Below the pieces are notes generated by a model. The model ran no database searches. It had not been told where the DNA came from and saw only the letters and a list, made by a program, of their open reading frames with translations. Shown here piece by piece: positions 1 to 9,154 of a DNA stretch of 64,000 bases. Numbering within the stretch: the stretch's first letter is position 1; each line of letters starts with the position of its first letter. The position numbers and the translations under genes were made by a program. Source of the DNA: Paenibacillus thermotolerans (GTDB lineage: Bacteria; Bacillota; Bacilli; Paenibacillales; YIM-B00363); assembly GCF_028745515.1 (NCBI RefSeq), contig NZ_JAQZSG010000009.1:1-64000 (forward strand). The letters run 5' to 3'.

Positions 1-46
1 TATGGAAATCCTTGTTAGTTAATTGGTCAGTCGTAGTTTTTTTTCT

Positions 47-1150
47 TTATGGATACGTAATTTCCCGATACCGGCTTCCTTTGATCGTCGCCGTCGGCAC
101 AATCGTTTGCAATGGAATGCGGTCGTTGCCGTTCGCGTCGCGGAATACGCGGCGGGGAATCGGCTCATCGGACACTCGGAACAATGTCGCGTTGCTCAGT
201 ACGCCGTCCATCCGCATCCGATCCTGAATGCCGAGCACGGCGGAGGGCGCCAGCGTCACGGCAGCGATAATTTTCTCCAAGTCCATTCCGCAAGCAAGAA
301 ACTTACTCATCGTAGTGGGCAAATCGTAAACCGGGCCGTTGATGTTGCCCATGTGAATATCGGTGCTGATCGAGAACGGCAAATGTCCTGCGGCAAGCGC
401 TCTTTCGCAAATATCGAAATTAAAGCTTGCCGCTCCATGGCCGACGTCGAGCAGCACGCCTCGCGCCAGCGCGCGCTCCAAAGCCGGTCCGGCTCGCCCG
501 TCCGCTTCCCACGGATGGCCGAGCTTGCCGTGATAGCAATGCGTGATCACATCGCCCTCCCGAAGCAGATTGAGGACATCGTCAATGAGAGGCGGCGCTT
601 CGCCGATATGTACCATGAGCGGTACACCGGCTTCCTTCGCCGCAAGCAATGCCAGCTGCAGCGGCTGAAGTCCCATGCTGCCGACGATCATGCCGCTGGA
701 CCGTACCTTCACCCCGCAGACGAACGGCCGATGCTCAAGTACGGCTTGCACCGTCCGGTCCACATTGATCAGGCTCAAATCGGACCCCTCCCGGAGGTGC
801 ACAAGCCCGATCGAACTAATATTCAGCCACGAGACGATTTCGGTTTCGAATTGCGGCGCTACGTACCGCCGCAGTCCTTTAACGGTCGCTTCGCCGGCGC
901 TGCCCGCATCGGCAAGCACATGAACGCCGGTATTCAAACCGACCTCATCGGGCAGAACGCTAAGGGGAGCGACGCCGTCATAAACGTGCGCATGCAAATC
1001 GATCCAGCCGGGGCTGATGAACACCTCCGGATCCGCAATAACCGGCTTGGAGCGGTCGAGACGGTATCCGTCGCTCGCGTGAACCAAATAAGCGGAATAA
1101 ACGGTCGATTGAACGGGGTCGATGACTTTTACTGGGACCGGTAGAGTCAT
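47..1150 (-). CDS. Amidohydrolase/deacetylase family metallohydrolase
   Basis: Cytoplasmic TIM-barrel metallohydrolase of 367 aa, the usual length for the amidohydrolase superfamily. Visible metal ligands are HAH at residues 53-55, a candidate carboxylated Lys148 (GVKVR), His181 (MVHIGEAP), His204/His207 (ITHCYHGK) and Asp264 (STDIH). This pattern resembles the EF_0837/AHA_3915 group, which hydrolyses N-acetyl-D-amino acids and similar acyl compounds and is often encoded next to SelA-like PLP enzymes; a SelA-like gene lies at 9155. It is the last gene of a four-gene minus-strand operon, 3 bp after the dioxygenase gene. The ATG start is unambiguous. The true substrate cannot be read from the sequence; a deacetylase of an N-acylated amino sugar acid or amino acid is the best inference. 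Confidence 0.85.
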   Translation of the reverse strand: MTLPVPVKVIDPVQSTVYSAYLVHASDGYRLDRSKPVIADPEVFISPGWIDLHAHVYDGVAPLSVLPDEVGLNTGVHVLADAGSAGEATVKGLRRYVAPQFETEIVSWLNISSIGLVHLREGSDLSLINVDRTVQAVLEHRPFVCGVKVRSSGMIVGSMGLQPLQLALLAAKEAGVPLMVHIGEAPPLIDDVLNLLREGDVITHCYHGKLGHPWEADGRAGPALERALARGVLLDVGHGAASFNFDICERALAAGHLPFSISTDIHMGNINGPVYDLPTTMSKFLACGMDLEKIIAAVTLAPSAVLGIQDRMRMDGVLSNATLFRVSDEPIPRRVFRDANGNDRIPLQTIVPTATIKGSRYREITYP

Positions 1151-1153
1151 CGT

Positions 1154-2008
1154 CTACTCCTCCCAAGCATCCAAACCGAGCAGCTTGCGTCCGAGCGGCG
1201 TCAATTCCGGCGGGCCGTCAAAATTCGTTTGCTCCCAGTTTCTCGGGTCGCCGGGAAACGCGGCTCCGTCCGGAGCTTTCCGGTTTCGCCATTTATCAAC
1301 GCGATCCTCACGGGCTTTCGCGTCGTCCTCCCGTGCCGGATACATCGTAATATATTGGGCGTATCGCGGCGTTTGCGCATGATTGTGGCCGTTTCCGTGC
1401 GGCAGCAGCGTATCCCAGATGACGAGATCGCCCGCTTTTCCGGGAATCGGCTCGACTTCGTAGCCGGTTAAATCGGGCACCCACGGATTCCGGTCCGCAG
1501 GCTGTCTTTGGAGATACGCTTCCAACTCCCGGTAGATGCCCGGCACGCACTGAAAGCCGCCTTGATTTTCCGCCGTATCCGCCAAATACAATACGCCTTG
1601 AACTCCGCGAGGCCGTTGAATCGGATAAGTCACTTTCGACGTATCGGTATCCCAGTGGATGAACCCATAGTTCAACTCCGGATGCTCTTCTCTTGCAGGC
1701 GGCTTCATATTGACGCGGTCCATGCTCACCCAAAGCTTTCTCTCGCCGAGAAGCTGGGCGAACGCCTCGTAAACGGCCGGGAGCTGCCGGTTTTCCCACA
1801 TCGATTGGTGATGGTACATTTCCACCATGCCGCCGCCGCTTAAGACCCCCTTAGGCGGATCGTACCAGTTTTCAGGGTCGGTCGGATCCTTCCCTAAACA
1901 GTCCCAGATCGCCTCGATCACCCGGTCGCAATTGTCCTTCGGCACGATTCCTTCAAGCTTGACGTAACCGTTTTCCCGGAAGAACGTCACATGTTCCTTT
2001 GTGATCAT
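1154..2008 (-). CDS. Phytanoyl-CoA dioxygenase (PhyH) family protein
   Basis: Predicted Fe(II)/2-oxoglutarate-dependent oxygenase of 284 aa with a cupin-like fold. The facial triad is visible as His118-x-Asp120 (FIHWDTD) and His204 (LPHGNGHN), with Arg215 placed to bind 2-oxoglutarate. The frame is open upstream to a GTG at 2068 that overlaps the stop of the SIS gene, but a strong GGAGGGTGA at 2016-2024 sits 7 bases before the ATG at 2008, so I chose that start. It lies between SIS-domain genes and an amidohydrolase gene in one operon. Such proteins hydroxylate many small molecules; the substrate here is unknown, perhaps a compound degraded by this locus. One of three PhyH-like proteins in the window. 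Confidence 0.82.
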   Translation of the reverse strand: MITKEHVTFFRENGYVKLEGIVPKDNCDRVIEAIWDCLGKDPTDPENWYDPPKGVLSGGGMVEMYHHQSMWENRQLPAVYEAFAQLLGERKLWVSMDRVNMKPPAREEHPELNYGFIHWDTDTSKVTYPIQRPRGVQGVLYLADTAENQGGFQCVPGIYRELEAYLQRQPADRNPWVPDLTGYEVEPIPGKAGDLVIWDTLLPHGNGHNHAQTPRYAQYITMYPAREDDAKAREDRVDKWRNRKAPDGAAFPGDPRNWEQTNFDGPPELTPLGRKLLGLDAWEE

Positions 2009-2064
2009 AAGTTTGTCACCCTCCATGCACATTAAATTTTGTAACTCTATTGGACTTTCTTTAC

Positions 2065-2799
2065 TCACATATACGTAATGCGATCCTTATAATCCTCCAG
2101 CATTTTCCGATTTCGCTCATCGGCGCCGTCGATATTTGCGGATAATAATACGGGCGGTTCGACCCCGGCCTTCAGCAATTGCGCAATCGTCTCCGAAATG
2201 ACGGCATGCAGCATCGTGACGCCGATCACGGTTGAGCTGGGCGCTGTTTTCACCGGAAGGCCTTCAATGTCCAATACAGCATCTCCGACCGGCGATCGGA
2301 CGTCCAGCACGTAATCCGCCAGTTCAAAAAGCCTCTTGCCGCTGGAATGACGACTGGCAACACTTGCGGAATATAGGGTGGAGGTGAGCGCGACGACTGT
2401 AATCCGACGCTCGCGCGCCCATAACGCCATCTCTATCGGAACGTCGTTGCGCCCCGATATGGAGGCGATAACCAGTACATCGCCCGGTCGAACGGCGGAT
2501 TCCGAAAGCACCGCCGCCGCGATGCCGGAAATGCGCTCGTATTTGCTCGTCCTTGTCACCGGAGCGCTCTCAAGCGTCATGCCCGGAGCAAAGATCGGAT
2601 TGATCAGCATCAGTCCTCCGGCGCGGTAGAAAACTTCCTGTGCGAATATGCTGGAATGGCTGCAGCCCGTTATATAAACAGTGCCGCCGTCCATAATCGT
2701 TTGCTTGAACAAATCGGCGACCCGCCGCATTTCATCGGTTTGTGCCGCCAGCACATCGTCCAGGGCGGAGCGAATGACGGAAAAATAACGCTCGATCAC
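2065..2799 (-). CDS. SIS domain-containing protein (UPF0309-like)
   Basis: A 244-residue protein with one SIS (sugar isomerase) fold. The nucleotide-like sugar-phosphate loop is seen as TGCSHSS (about residues 44-50) and the second strand as GDVLVIASISGRND (about 105-118), followed by HSSGKRLFELADYVLD. The length and the late HSSG motif fit the UPF0309 branch of phosphosugar-binding proteins rather than GlmS or GutQ. The start is GTG with GAGGTGG just upstream. It is 38 bp downstream of a paralogous SIS gene, so the two products may form a heteromer. Given the nearby BadF-type kinase, a role in amino-sugar phosphate isomerisation or sensing is an inference. Confidence 0.83.
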   Translation of the reverse strand: MIERYFSVIRSALDDVLAAQTDEMRRVADLFKQTIMDGGTVYITGCSHSSIFAQEVFYRAGGLMLINPIFAPGMTLESAPVTRTSKYERISGIAAAVLSESAVRPGDVLVIASISGRNDVPIEMALWARERRITVVALTSTLYSASVASRHSSGKRLFELADYVLDVRSPVGDAVLDIEGLPVKTAPSSTVIGVTMLHAVISETIAQLLKAGVEPPVLLSANIDGADERNRKMLEDYKDRITYM

Positions 2800-2837
2800 A
2801 AAATAGCACCACCTCTATCGCTGTAGAGCCGCGCGGC

Positions 2838-3569
2838 TTAATACCCGGTTTCCGCATACTGCCGGTAGCAAAGCTCGTTATGCTCGGCGCTCCCCGGATT
2901 GTTGATCGATTTCAGTATGGAAGGCTTGATGTTTTTTTCTTGAAGCAGCTCTACCGTATGGGCGGTTACGGCCCACATAATGGCGGAAGCGGCCAATCCC
3001 GAAGCGGGACAAATCGCTGCGCCGGCGCCAGGCACCTGAACCATCGCATCCATCGGCGGAGCGCAATTATCGAGCACAAGATCCGCCGCTTCGAACAACC
3101 GCATGCCGCTGGAATGATCGCTCTTTAATTGGGAGGAATAAGCTACGCTGGTCATCCCGATGACGTATACCCCAAACTGTTTCGCGGCAAGCGCAAGATC
3201 GACCGGATGGACCGTTTTCCCGGACACGCTGCCGATAATCAGTACGTCCCCCGGCTGTACTCTGCTGGCTTTGAGCGCGTACCGCATGTATCCGTCTAAC
3301 GAGCGGTCAACCTCCGGATGATCCGGGCGCAGCCGTACGTCGTCGTCCACCTCAAACCGCACCCTTAACGCGCGAAAAGCCGTTAATCCTCCGGCCCGAT
3401 TAATGAGCTCGCTGTCAAGCATATGTCCGGTGTCATAAATATGAATGCATCTCCCGCGAGCCATAGCATCCGCGATCGCTTCCGCGGCTCTTTCGATATT
3501 TTTCGTTTGGGTTTCGCACACCTTTCGAATCAAACCGTTCAGTTCCGAAAAAAATTGTTCTTTCAGCAT
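2838..3569 (-). CDS. SIS domain-containing protein (UPF0309-like), paralogue
   Basis: First gene of the minus-strand operon, 243 aa, and clearly a paralogue of the next gene: GDVLIIGSVSGKTVHPVDLAL here matches GDVLVIASISGRNDVPIEMAL there, and both carry HSSG-x-RLFE-x-AD. The sugar-phosphate loop is replaced by IYDTGHMLDSEL at about residues 43-54. It is divergently transcribed from the DeoR regulator gene, with about 120 bp between the start codons, so the regulator probably controls both arms. It is probably cytoplasmic and binds a phosphosugar; whether it is catalytic is unknown. Confidence 0.82.
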   Translation of the reverse strand: MLKEQFFSELNGLIRKVCETQTKNIERAAEAIADAMARGRCIHIYDTGHMLDSELINRAGGLTAFRALRVRFEVDDDVRLRPDHPEVDRSLDGYMRYALKASRVQPGDVLIIGSVSGKTVHPVDLALAAKQFGVYVIGMTSVAYSSQLKSDHSSGMRLFEAADLVLDNCAPPMDAMVQVPGAGAAICPASGLAASAIMWAVTAHTVELLQEKNIKPSILKSINNPGSAEHNELCYRQYAETGY

Positions 3570-3688
3570 AGCTTCCCTCCATAAACATTACTGTGGGATA
3601 AAAGCGCAGCGTTGTTCGATTTCATTAGTTGCCATATCTTATTGTCGCTTTCGGTTTTTTATGTCTTGGGAAGGGGAAATGTTGCCGC

Positions 3689-4450
3689 ATGTTGGCTCCG
3701 CAGCGCAAAAAGGAAATTATTCGAATGGTCGAGGAGCAAGGCTTTGTCGAGGTTTCCGATTTAAGCAAACGCTTCGACGTGTCAGAGGTTACGATTCGTT
3801 CCGACCTGCGGGAATTGGAACAAACGGGGAAAATCGAAAGGAAGTACGGCGGAGCCGTATTGAAGGAGTGCGACATTTTGCCGTTTCCGCATTCCAATCA
3901 ATTGCTCAGGGAACGAAAGAGCGCCATTGCCGCCGCGGCGGCAGCCTTGATTCAAAGCGGAGACAGCGTATTTTTGGACTCCAGCACGACCGCTTGGTTT
4001 CTGGCCATGCAGATGCGCAAGCTTCAAGACATTACGATCATCAGCAATTCGATTCCGGTGTTTGAGCTGTTTAAGGAATATACCGAAGGGAACCTGATTG
4101 CGATTCCCGGGGTGCTGAACCCGACGACGCAATCGTTCGTCGGACCTATTGCGGAAGAGCTGATTCGCCGTCTGCACTGTTCGAAAGCTTTCATTTCGCC
4201 TAAAGGCATTCTCCCGCAAGGACTTCGGGAAAACAGCATCATGGAAGCTTCCGTCCGCAAAGCGATGATCGACGCATCCTCCGAAACGATTTTGCTGGCC
4301 GACCACAGCAAGTTTCTAAACAACCGGACATTGTTTGGAATCGACGATTTCAGATCGATCCGCACGGTCGTTACGGATCAAACTCCTCCTCGGGAATTTC
4401 TCGAATTGTTCGAAAGGCGCGACATTCGTCTTATTGTGACGGAGGGATAG
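3689..4450 (+). CDS. DeoR/GlpR family transcriptional regulator
   Basis: Repressor-type regulator of 253 aa. The N-terminal DeoR winged helix is intact (LAPQRKKEIIRMVEEQG, then VSDLSKRFDVSEVTIRSDL, residues about 2-45). The C-terminal DeoRC sugar-phosphate sensor shows the expected SGDSVFLDSSTTAWFLA and ADHSKF signatures. The open frame extends 20 codons further upstream, but the homologous region begins at the ATG at 3689 and GGAAGGGGAAA precedes it. The kinase gene follows 2 bp after the stop. The family usually senses a phosphorylated sugar, so the product of the adjacent kinase is the likely ligand (inference). Confidence 0.9.
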   Translation: MLAPQRKKEIIRMVEEQGFVEVSDLSKRFDVSEVTIRSDLRELEQTGKIERKYGGAVLKECDILPFPHSNQLLRERKSAIAAAAAALIQSGDSVFLDSSTTAWFLAMQMRKLQDITIISNSIPVFELFKEYTEGNLIAIPGVLNPTTQSFVGPIAEELIRRLHCSKAFISPKGILPQGLRENSIMEASVRKAMIDASSETILLADHSKFLNNRTLFGIDDFRSIRTVVTDQTPPREFLELFERRDIRLIVTEG

Positions 4451-4452
4451 GA

Positions 4453-5433
4453 ATGAAGCCGGTCTATATTATGTCGCTGGACGGGGGAGGTACGAAGCTA
4501 AGCTGTCTGATTGCGGATCGAAACGGGGAAATTTGCGGCCAAGGGAGCGGGGGAGCCGCCAATTCCACCTTCAACCGCCCGGAACAGATCGCAGCTTCGA
4601 TCTCGAACGCGATTGAGTCCGCGCTTGCCGGAAGCGGCTTGCACGGCTCCTCCATCACGGACGTATACTGCGCCATGCCCGCCGCTCCGGAAATATACTG
4701 TAAAGCCATCATGGATAGTCTTCACAATAGCGTTCGAATTCGGCCCGTTTCGGAGTTTGCCATGTCTTTATACGCCGCCATTCAGCAAGAACAAGGGGCG
4801 CTGACGCTCTCCGGCACCGGATCGTTCGCAGCCGCTCAAACCGGCAAAAGCCTGTATCACGTGGGCGGCTACGGCTCGCTGTTCAGCGACGAAGGCTCCG
4901 GGTACGACATCGGGCGGCTGGCGCTGAACCGATGCCTGCATATGTCGGACGGAATCGGGCCGTACACGATGTTGTATGAAAAGGTGGCGGAACAGCTTGA
5001 ACGTCATGGAAAGAGTCATATCGTAGATATTTATTCATTTCCTGCCGGCGAACAAAGAACGTTCATTGCCTCGATCTGCCGCTTGGTCGGAGCGTGCGCA
5101 AGAGAAGGGGATCCGGTTTCGATGGAAATATTGCAGGAAGCGGCCGAACGGCTTGCTTTTCAAACGAACGGCCTGCTTGCCAAGTGCGGTGACGAGATGT
5201 TCCCCGGGTTTCCTGTAACCGTTTCCGGCGGGGTTTGGAAAGCTCATCCGATCCTCTTTTCCACCTTCGCGCGACTCGTCAAACAACAGCATCCGCAAGT
5301 AAAGATGATGACGCCTCTCTTTGAGCCCGTTGTCGGCGGCATATTGCTCGGCCTGCGCGACCGCTCCGTTGACCGATCGATATCCCTGTTGAAACAAGAG
5401 TACCGCGAATATGTATTCCCTCCGATTGTCTGA
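4453..5433 (+). CDS. BadF/BadG/BcrA/BcrD ATPase family sugar kinase (N-acetylglucosamine kinase-like)
   Basis: ASKHA-fold kinase of 326 aa. The phosphate-1 loop is SLDGGGTKLSCLIAD (residues 8-22), phosphate-2 is LSGTGSFAA (about 118-126) and the GGYGSLFSDEGSGYDIGR block (about 138-155) is typical of bacterial GlcNAc/glucosamine kinase relatives of this family. It follows the DeoR gene by 2 bp, so regulator and kinase are cotranscribed. The probable role is to phosphorylate the imported or released amino sugar, giving the ligand for the regulator and a substrate for the SIS proteins. Exact sugar unknown. Confidence 0.87.
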   Translation: MKPVYIMSLDGGGTKLSCLIADRNGEICGQGSGGAANSTFNRPEQIAASISNAIESALAGSGLHGSSITDVYCAMPAAPEIYCKAIMDSLHNSVRIRPVSEFAMSLYAAIQQEQGALTLSGTGSFAAAQTGKSLYHVGGYGSLFSDEGSGYDIGRLALNRCLHMSDGIGPYTMLYEKVAEQLERHGKSHIVDIYSFPAGEQRTFIASICRLVGACAREGDPVSMEILQEAAERLAFQTNGLLAKCGDEMFPGFPVTVSGGVWKAHPILFSTFARLVKQQHPQVKMMTPLFEPVVGGILLGLRDRSVDRSISLLKQEYREYVFPPIV

Positions 5434-5438
5434 CAATC
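5424..5438. promoter_or_regulatory. Perfect 15-bp palindrome, possible operator
   Basis: GATTGTC-T-GACAATC is a perfect inverted repeat that overlaps the kinase stop codon and lies 118 bp before the binding-protein gene. Its core, TTGTCTGACAA, fits the TNGTNNNACNA pattern of FadR-subfamily GntR operators. No GntR gene is adjacent, so the cognate regulator is unknown. Confidence 0.4.
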
Positions 5439-5458
5439 AAAATGTTCGAAAATGATGA

Positions 5459-5480
5459 ATGTACCTTCGGGCAAGTACAT
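5459..5480. repeat. Inverted repeat upstream of binding-protein gene
   Basis: ATGTAC and GTACAT arms are separated by 10 bases within the 122-bp gap before the lipoprotein gene. It could be a DeoR operator or a weak hairpin; no T-tract follows, so it does not look like a terminator. Confidence 0.3.
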
Positions 5481-5555
5481 AAAAATGAACTAATTTCGAA
5501 ACCGCAAACAACTGAAGATGAGCGAAAGTCATTTGAAACGGGAGGGTGAAAGGAC

Positions 5556-7187
5556 ATGAGGAAGGTCGTAACCGTATTTACGCTGCTCGTATTGTTCGCA
5601 TCCGTCTTTTTGTCGGCTTGTTCCGATAAGTCCGGAGGAGGAGGCGGCGACACGGAGTATACGGAAGAAGAGCTCGCGAAATTTGAAGAGATGGAATGGA
5701 CCGACCCCGGCTTGTCTTGGAAACAAGATACGTCACCGGTAAGCTTTACGGCTTATATAGACCATGACTGGTATCCTGTGGATACTTGGGGCAAGGACGA
5801 GGTATCGCAAGAAATTACGAAAAGAACCGGCGTGACGCTGGAAGTGACGAAAAGCTCCGATCCGCAGCAGCTTCAAGTGCTCCTCGCGGCCGACGAGCTC
5901 CCGGACTTAATTTTTACGGATAAGCAAGTGGAACGGTTCTTTAATTCGGATCTCGTATGGCCATGGGATGAATTGATCAAAAAATATGCGCCGGAATTCA
6001 TGCATTTGATCGACCCGATCGAAATCGTAAACAATACTGCTCCCGACGGACATTTTTACACGTTAAAAACGCACTACAACAATACGGAAGCATGGGCGGA
6101 CGAGAGAAATCTTCCGTCGCCCGGCGACCCGGGCTTCTACGTCCGCGAGGACATTATGAACGAGCTCGGCAACCCGCCGCTCGAATCGTTCGAGGACGTA
6201 CTCGCCGTATTCCGCATGGTGAAAGAAAAACATCCGGATATGGTCACGTATTTGCCTCATCCGACTTGGACGAATCCGTTCATGGATTTCCTGGGTCTGC
6301 GGGGCGCGGGGGCGGCGTTCCCGGATGAAGCGGGAAATATTACGTACGGATTTATGAAGCCGGAGTTTTTGGATTACTTCAAATTTATGAACCAGCTGTA
6401 CCGCGAAGGCTATTTAAGCGCGGAGAGCTTCGCTTATAAGCCGGAGCAGTTTTTCCAAATTGTCCGGAGCGGCAAAGTTTTCGCGGCGTCGTATAACTCG
6501 GGGCTTGCGGACGATACGAACAAAATTTTCGACGAGAGCGGCGTCAAAGGCAAATTCGTGCCGGTCGTCAAAGCTCTGACCTACAAGGGCGAGGATAAAT
6601 TAAAAATTATCGACGCTTCGGTCGGCTGGTCCAGCTTCTTTATCTCAAAGAAGGTGAAGGATCCGAAACGCGCGATCCGCTATGCCGAGTTCCTGAAGAG
6701 CCCGGAAGGCGATCAGCTGACGCAATGGGGAATTGAAGGGAAGCACTATAAGCTGAACGATGACGGATTGCTCGTTCGCGATCCCGAGGTCGCCAAAAAA
6801 GATGTGACCGAAACCGGGATCGGGCCGTGGTATTTCCAAGCGAGCGGATTGGGTGAAGGGGTTGCCGTCTCCTCCAGCGTTCTGAACAGTCAATATCACG
6901 CCGGGGTCGAGCTGCTCAAATTCAGAAAGACCCGTTATGTGCGCGACCCTGCCTTGTCCTTCACGAAGCCGGCTGCGGACACGGAGGAATTCAACATCAG
7001 CGTGAAGCTTGCGGACTTGTGGACGAATACCCAGGTAGGCATCATCACATCCTCGAGCGAGGAAGAAGCGGTAGCGAAATATAACAAGATGATCGACGAC
7101 GCGAAAAAGATCGGTGTAGATAAGCTTCAGCAATATATGACGAATAAATACAAGGAAGCGAAGAAGAAGTACGACGCCATCAAATAA
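5556..7187 (+). CDS. Extracellular solute-binding lipoprotein (LplA-type)
   Basis: A 543-residue sugar-binding lipoprotein. The N-terminus has a lipoprotein signal with lipobox LSAC, lipidated Cys at about residue 22, then a Gly/Ser-rich linker. The size and motifs such as LLAADELPDLIF and WPWDELIKKYAPEFMHL are those of the large binding proteins that work with LplB/YtcP permeases. GGAGGG precedes the ATG. It is followed by a strong hairpin and two permease genes but no ATPase gene; such systems normally share an MsmX-type ATPase encoded elsewhere. The substrate is probably an oligosaccharide or amino-sugar glycan. Confidence 0.9.
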   Translation: MRKVVTVFTLLVLFASVFLSACSDKSGGGGGDTEYTEEELAKFEEMEWTDPGLSWKQDTSPVSFTAYIDHDWYPVDTWGKDEVSQEITKRTGVTLEVTKSSDPQQLQVLLAADELPDLIFTDKQVERFFNSDLVWPWDELIKKYAPEFMHLIDPIEIVNNTAPDGHFYTLKTHYNNTEAWADERNLPSPGDPGFYVREDIMNELGNPPLESFEDVLAVFRMVKEKHPDMVTYLPHPTWTNPFMDFLGLRGAGAAFPDEAGNITYGFMKPEFLDYFKFMNQLYREGYLSAESFAYKPEQFFQIVRSGKVFAASYNSGLADDTNKIFDESGVKGKFVPVVKALTYKGEDKLKIIDASVGWSSFFISKKVKDPKRAIRYAEFLKSPEGDQLTQWGIEGKHYKLNDDGLLVRDPEVAKKDVTETGIGPWYFQASGLGEGVAVSSSVLNSQYHAGVELLKFRKTRYVRDPALSFTKPAADTEEFNISVKLADLWTNTQVGIITSSSEEEAVAKYNKMIDDAKKIGVDKLQQYMTNKYKEAKKKYDAIK

Positions 7188-7204
7188 TATGTCATTTAGC
7201 AAAG

Positions 7205-7236
7205 TACCGGTAAATGGCAGCGTCCATTTACCGGTA
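7205..7236 (+). terminator. Intercistronic hairpin after binding-protein gene
   Basis: TACCGGTAAATGG pairs perfectly with CCATTTACCGGTA across a 6-base loop, followed by TTTCTTC. It lies inside the operon and probably attenuates readthrough or protects the 3' end of the binding-protein mRNA. Confidence 0.75.
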
Positions 7237-7282
7237 TTTCTTCACACTTCGAAGCCGAACTCGTAAAAAGGAGGGGTGTCCA

Positions 7283-8227
7283 TTGCAAGGCGGCAAACTT
7301 CTTTGGAAGCAATTCAAATCCCAGCTGTTTTATCAGGTATGCGCGTTACTTGGGATCGGGTTTCTGCTCGTATTTGCTTATACGCCGATGGTAGGAATCA
7401 TCATCGCGTTTAAGGATTACAAGCTGTCCTCCGGGATTCCCGGTTTTATTACAAGCGAATGGGCCGGATTTAAGTGGTTCGCGGAATTTTATCACGACAT
7501 TCGATTTTGGCAAATTATTCGAAATACGGTCGTCGTGAGTATTTTAAAGCTTGTGTTTACGTTTCCCGTTCCGATTATTTTCGCGCTTGTGCTCAACGAA
7601 GTGCGAAGACAGCGCGTCAAGCGGACCGTGCAGACGGTCAGCTACCTGCCGCACTTTATTTCCTGGATTGTCGTTTCCGGCATGCTGTTTTCGTTCTTTA
7701 ACGAACAAACCGGGGTCGTGAACCAGGTGCTTGTCGGCAGCGGAATGACGGACAAAGGGATATCGTTCCTGTCGGATCCTGCGTATTTCTGGCCGATCGC
7801 CGTGCTGAGCGATATTTGGAAAGAGATGGGCTGGTGGACCATCATCTTCTTAGCCGCTATCGTAGGGGTCGATCAATCGCTGTACGAAGCCGCAGTTGTG
7901 GACGGAGCGAGCCGCATCCAGCGAATTGTGTACATCACGCTCCCCAGCATTAAAGGCACGATCATTATTGTTCTGATCCTGAGCATCGGCAATTTGTTCG
8001 GCGGCGGTTTAGGCGGCTCCAACTTCGAGCAGTCTTATTTGCTCGGGAACCCGGTAAATAACAGCGTGTCGGAAATTTTGCAAACGTATACGCTGAAGAT
8101 GGGGCTTGCCCAGGGCCGGTATTCATACGCAACGGCGATCGGATTGATCCAGTCCGTTATTTCCTTGCTGCTCATTTACCTTAGCAATTTCCTATCCAAA
8201 CGGTTTTCCGGGGTCGGGTTATTTTAA
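7283..8227 (+). CDS. Sugar ABC transporter permease (LplB-type)
   Basis: Inner-membrane permease of 314 aa with about six hydrophobic segments and the MetI-type coupling loop EAAVVDGASRIQRIVYITLPSI (split here as EAAVVDGAS and RIVYITLPSI), which docks the ATPase. The frame is open from 7214, inside the preceding hairpin, but AAGGAGGGG at 7268-7275 is placed for a TTG start at 7283, which I chose. It pairs with the next gene to form the channel of an oligosaccharide importer. Confidence 0.9.
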   Translation: MQGGKLLWKQFKSQLFYQVCALLGIGFLLVFAYTPMVGIIIAFKDYKLSSGIPGFITSEWAGFKWFAEFYHDIRFWQIIRNTVVVSILKLVFTFPVPIIFALVLNEVRRQRVKRTVQTVSYLPHFISWIVVSGMLFSFFNEQTGVVNQVLVGSGMTDKGISFLSDPAYFWPIAVLSDIWKEMGWWTIIFLAAIVGVDQSLYEAAVVDGASRIQRIVYITLPSIKGTIIIVLILSIGNLFGGGLGGSNFEQSYLLGNPVNNSVSEILQTYTLKMGLAQGRYSYATAIGLIQSVISLLLIYLSNFLSKRFSGVGLF

Positions 8228-8239
8228 GGGGGATACGAA

Positions 8240-9142
8240 ATGGGTTCGAGCGCGATAAAACGAAGTACAGAGGATTATTTCATCGATTTTTTTGTCTATA
8301 CCGTGTTAATCGTTGTTTTCGTCATGACCGTTTATCCGTTTTATTATTCGCTCATTATTTCGTTTAACAACGGAATCGATGCGTCGCGCGGAGGCATTTT
8401 TTTCTGGCCTCGCGAGTTTTCCTTGGATAATTATAAAGCGGTGTTTTCAAACTCCGCACTGCTGCAGGCGTTCGGGGTAACCGTATCCCGCACGTTGGTC
8501 GGAACTTTCTCCACCTTGCTGTTTACGGGACTGTTCGCCTACAGCATCTCAAACAGCCAGCTGCTGTTCCGAAAGTTTTATGTCACGCTGTTAATTATCG
8601 CAATGTACTTTTCAGGCGGCTTGATTCCGTACTTCATCTTGCTTAAGAAGCTGTATCTCATGAACACGTTTTTGGTTTATATTATTCCGCTGCTGCTTAA
8701 CGCTTTTTACGCCATTATTATGATGAGCTTTTTCAGGGAGCTTCCGTACGAAATCAAGGAGTCGGCCAAAATGGACGGCGCCAGCGACATGCGCATTTTT
8801 TTCAGCATCGTAATCCCGATTTCGACTCCTGTCTTTGCCACGATCGCTTTGTTTGCCGGAGTGGAGCACTGGAACAGCTGGTTCGATTCGGCGTTCTTCG
8901 TTCAGGATAAAAACTTGAAGACGATTTCGTTTATGCTTATGGAGCTTATCAATAAGGCGAATTTGACGGCCGTGCAAGGATCGGACATGGAGCGGGCGGC
9001 TACCTATGCGGCACAAACGTTTACCGCGGAAACGATCCGGATGGCGACGATGATCGTCGTAGTCATCCCGATCATCTGCGTATACCCGTTCTTGCAGCGT
9101 TATTTCGTAAAAGGCATTATGGTCGGCTCGATAAAAGGATAG
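8240..9142 (+). CDS. Carbohydrate ABC transporter permease (YtcP/LplC-type)
   Basis: Second permease of the importer, 300 aa, with several membrane segments and a coupling loop (ESAKMDGASDMRIFFSIVIP). The C-terminal KGIMVGSIKG ending is typical of the YtcP branch. It starts 12 bp after the LplB-type gene behind AAGGGGGAT. The catabolic genes follow closely, which ties transport to the PLP enzymes downstream. Confidence 0.92.
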   Translation: MGSSAIKRSTEDYFIDFFVYTVLIVVFVMTVYPFYYSLIISFNNGIDASRGGIFFWPREFSLDNYKAVFSNSALLQAFGVTVSRTLVGTFSTLLFTGLFAYSISNSQLLFRKFYVTLLIIAMYFSGGLIPYFILLKKLYLMNTFLVYIIPLLLNAFYAIIMMSFFRELPYEIKESAKMDGASDMRIFFSIVIPISTPVFATIALFAGVEHWNSWFDSAFFVQDKNLKTISFMLMELINKANLTAVQGSDMERAATYAAQTFTAETIRMATMIVVVIPIICVYPFLQRYFVKGIMVGSIKG

Positions 9143-9154
9143 TCGGGGGAAACG

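Noticed and set aside
23-1144. A 373-codon open frame on the plus strand opposite the amidohydrolase gene
   Set aside because: It is antisense to a protein with intact active-site motifs, is rich in Arg/His and shows no family signature.
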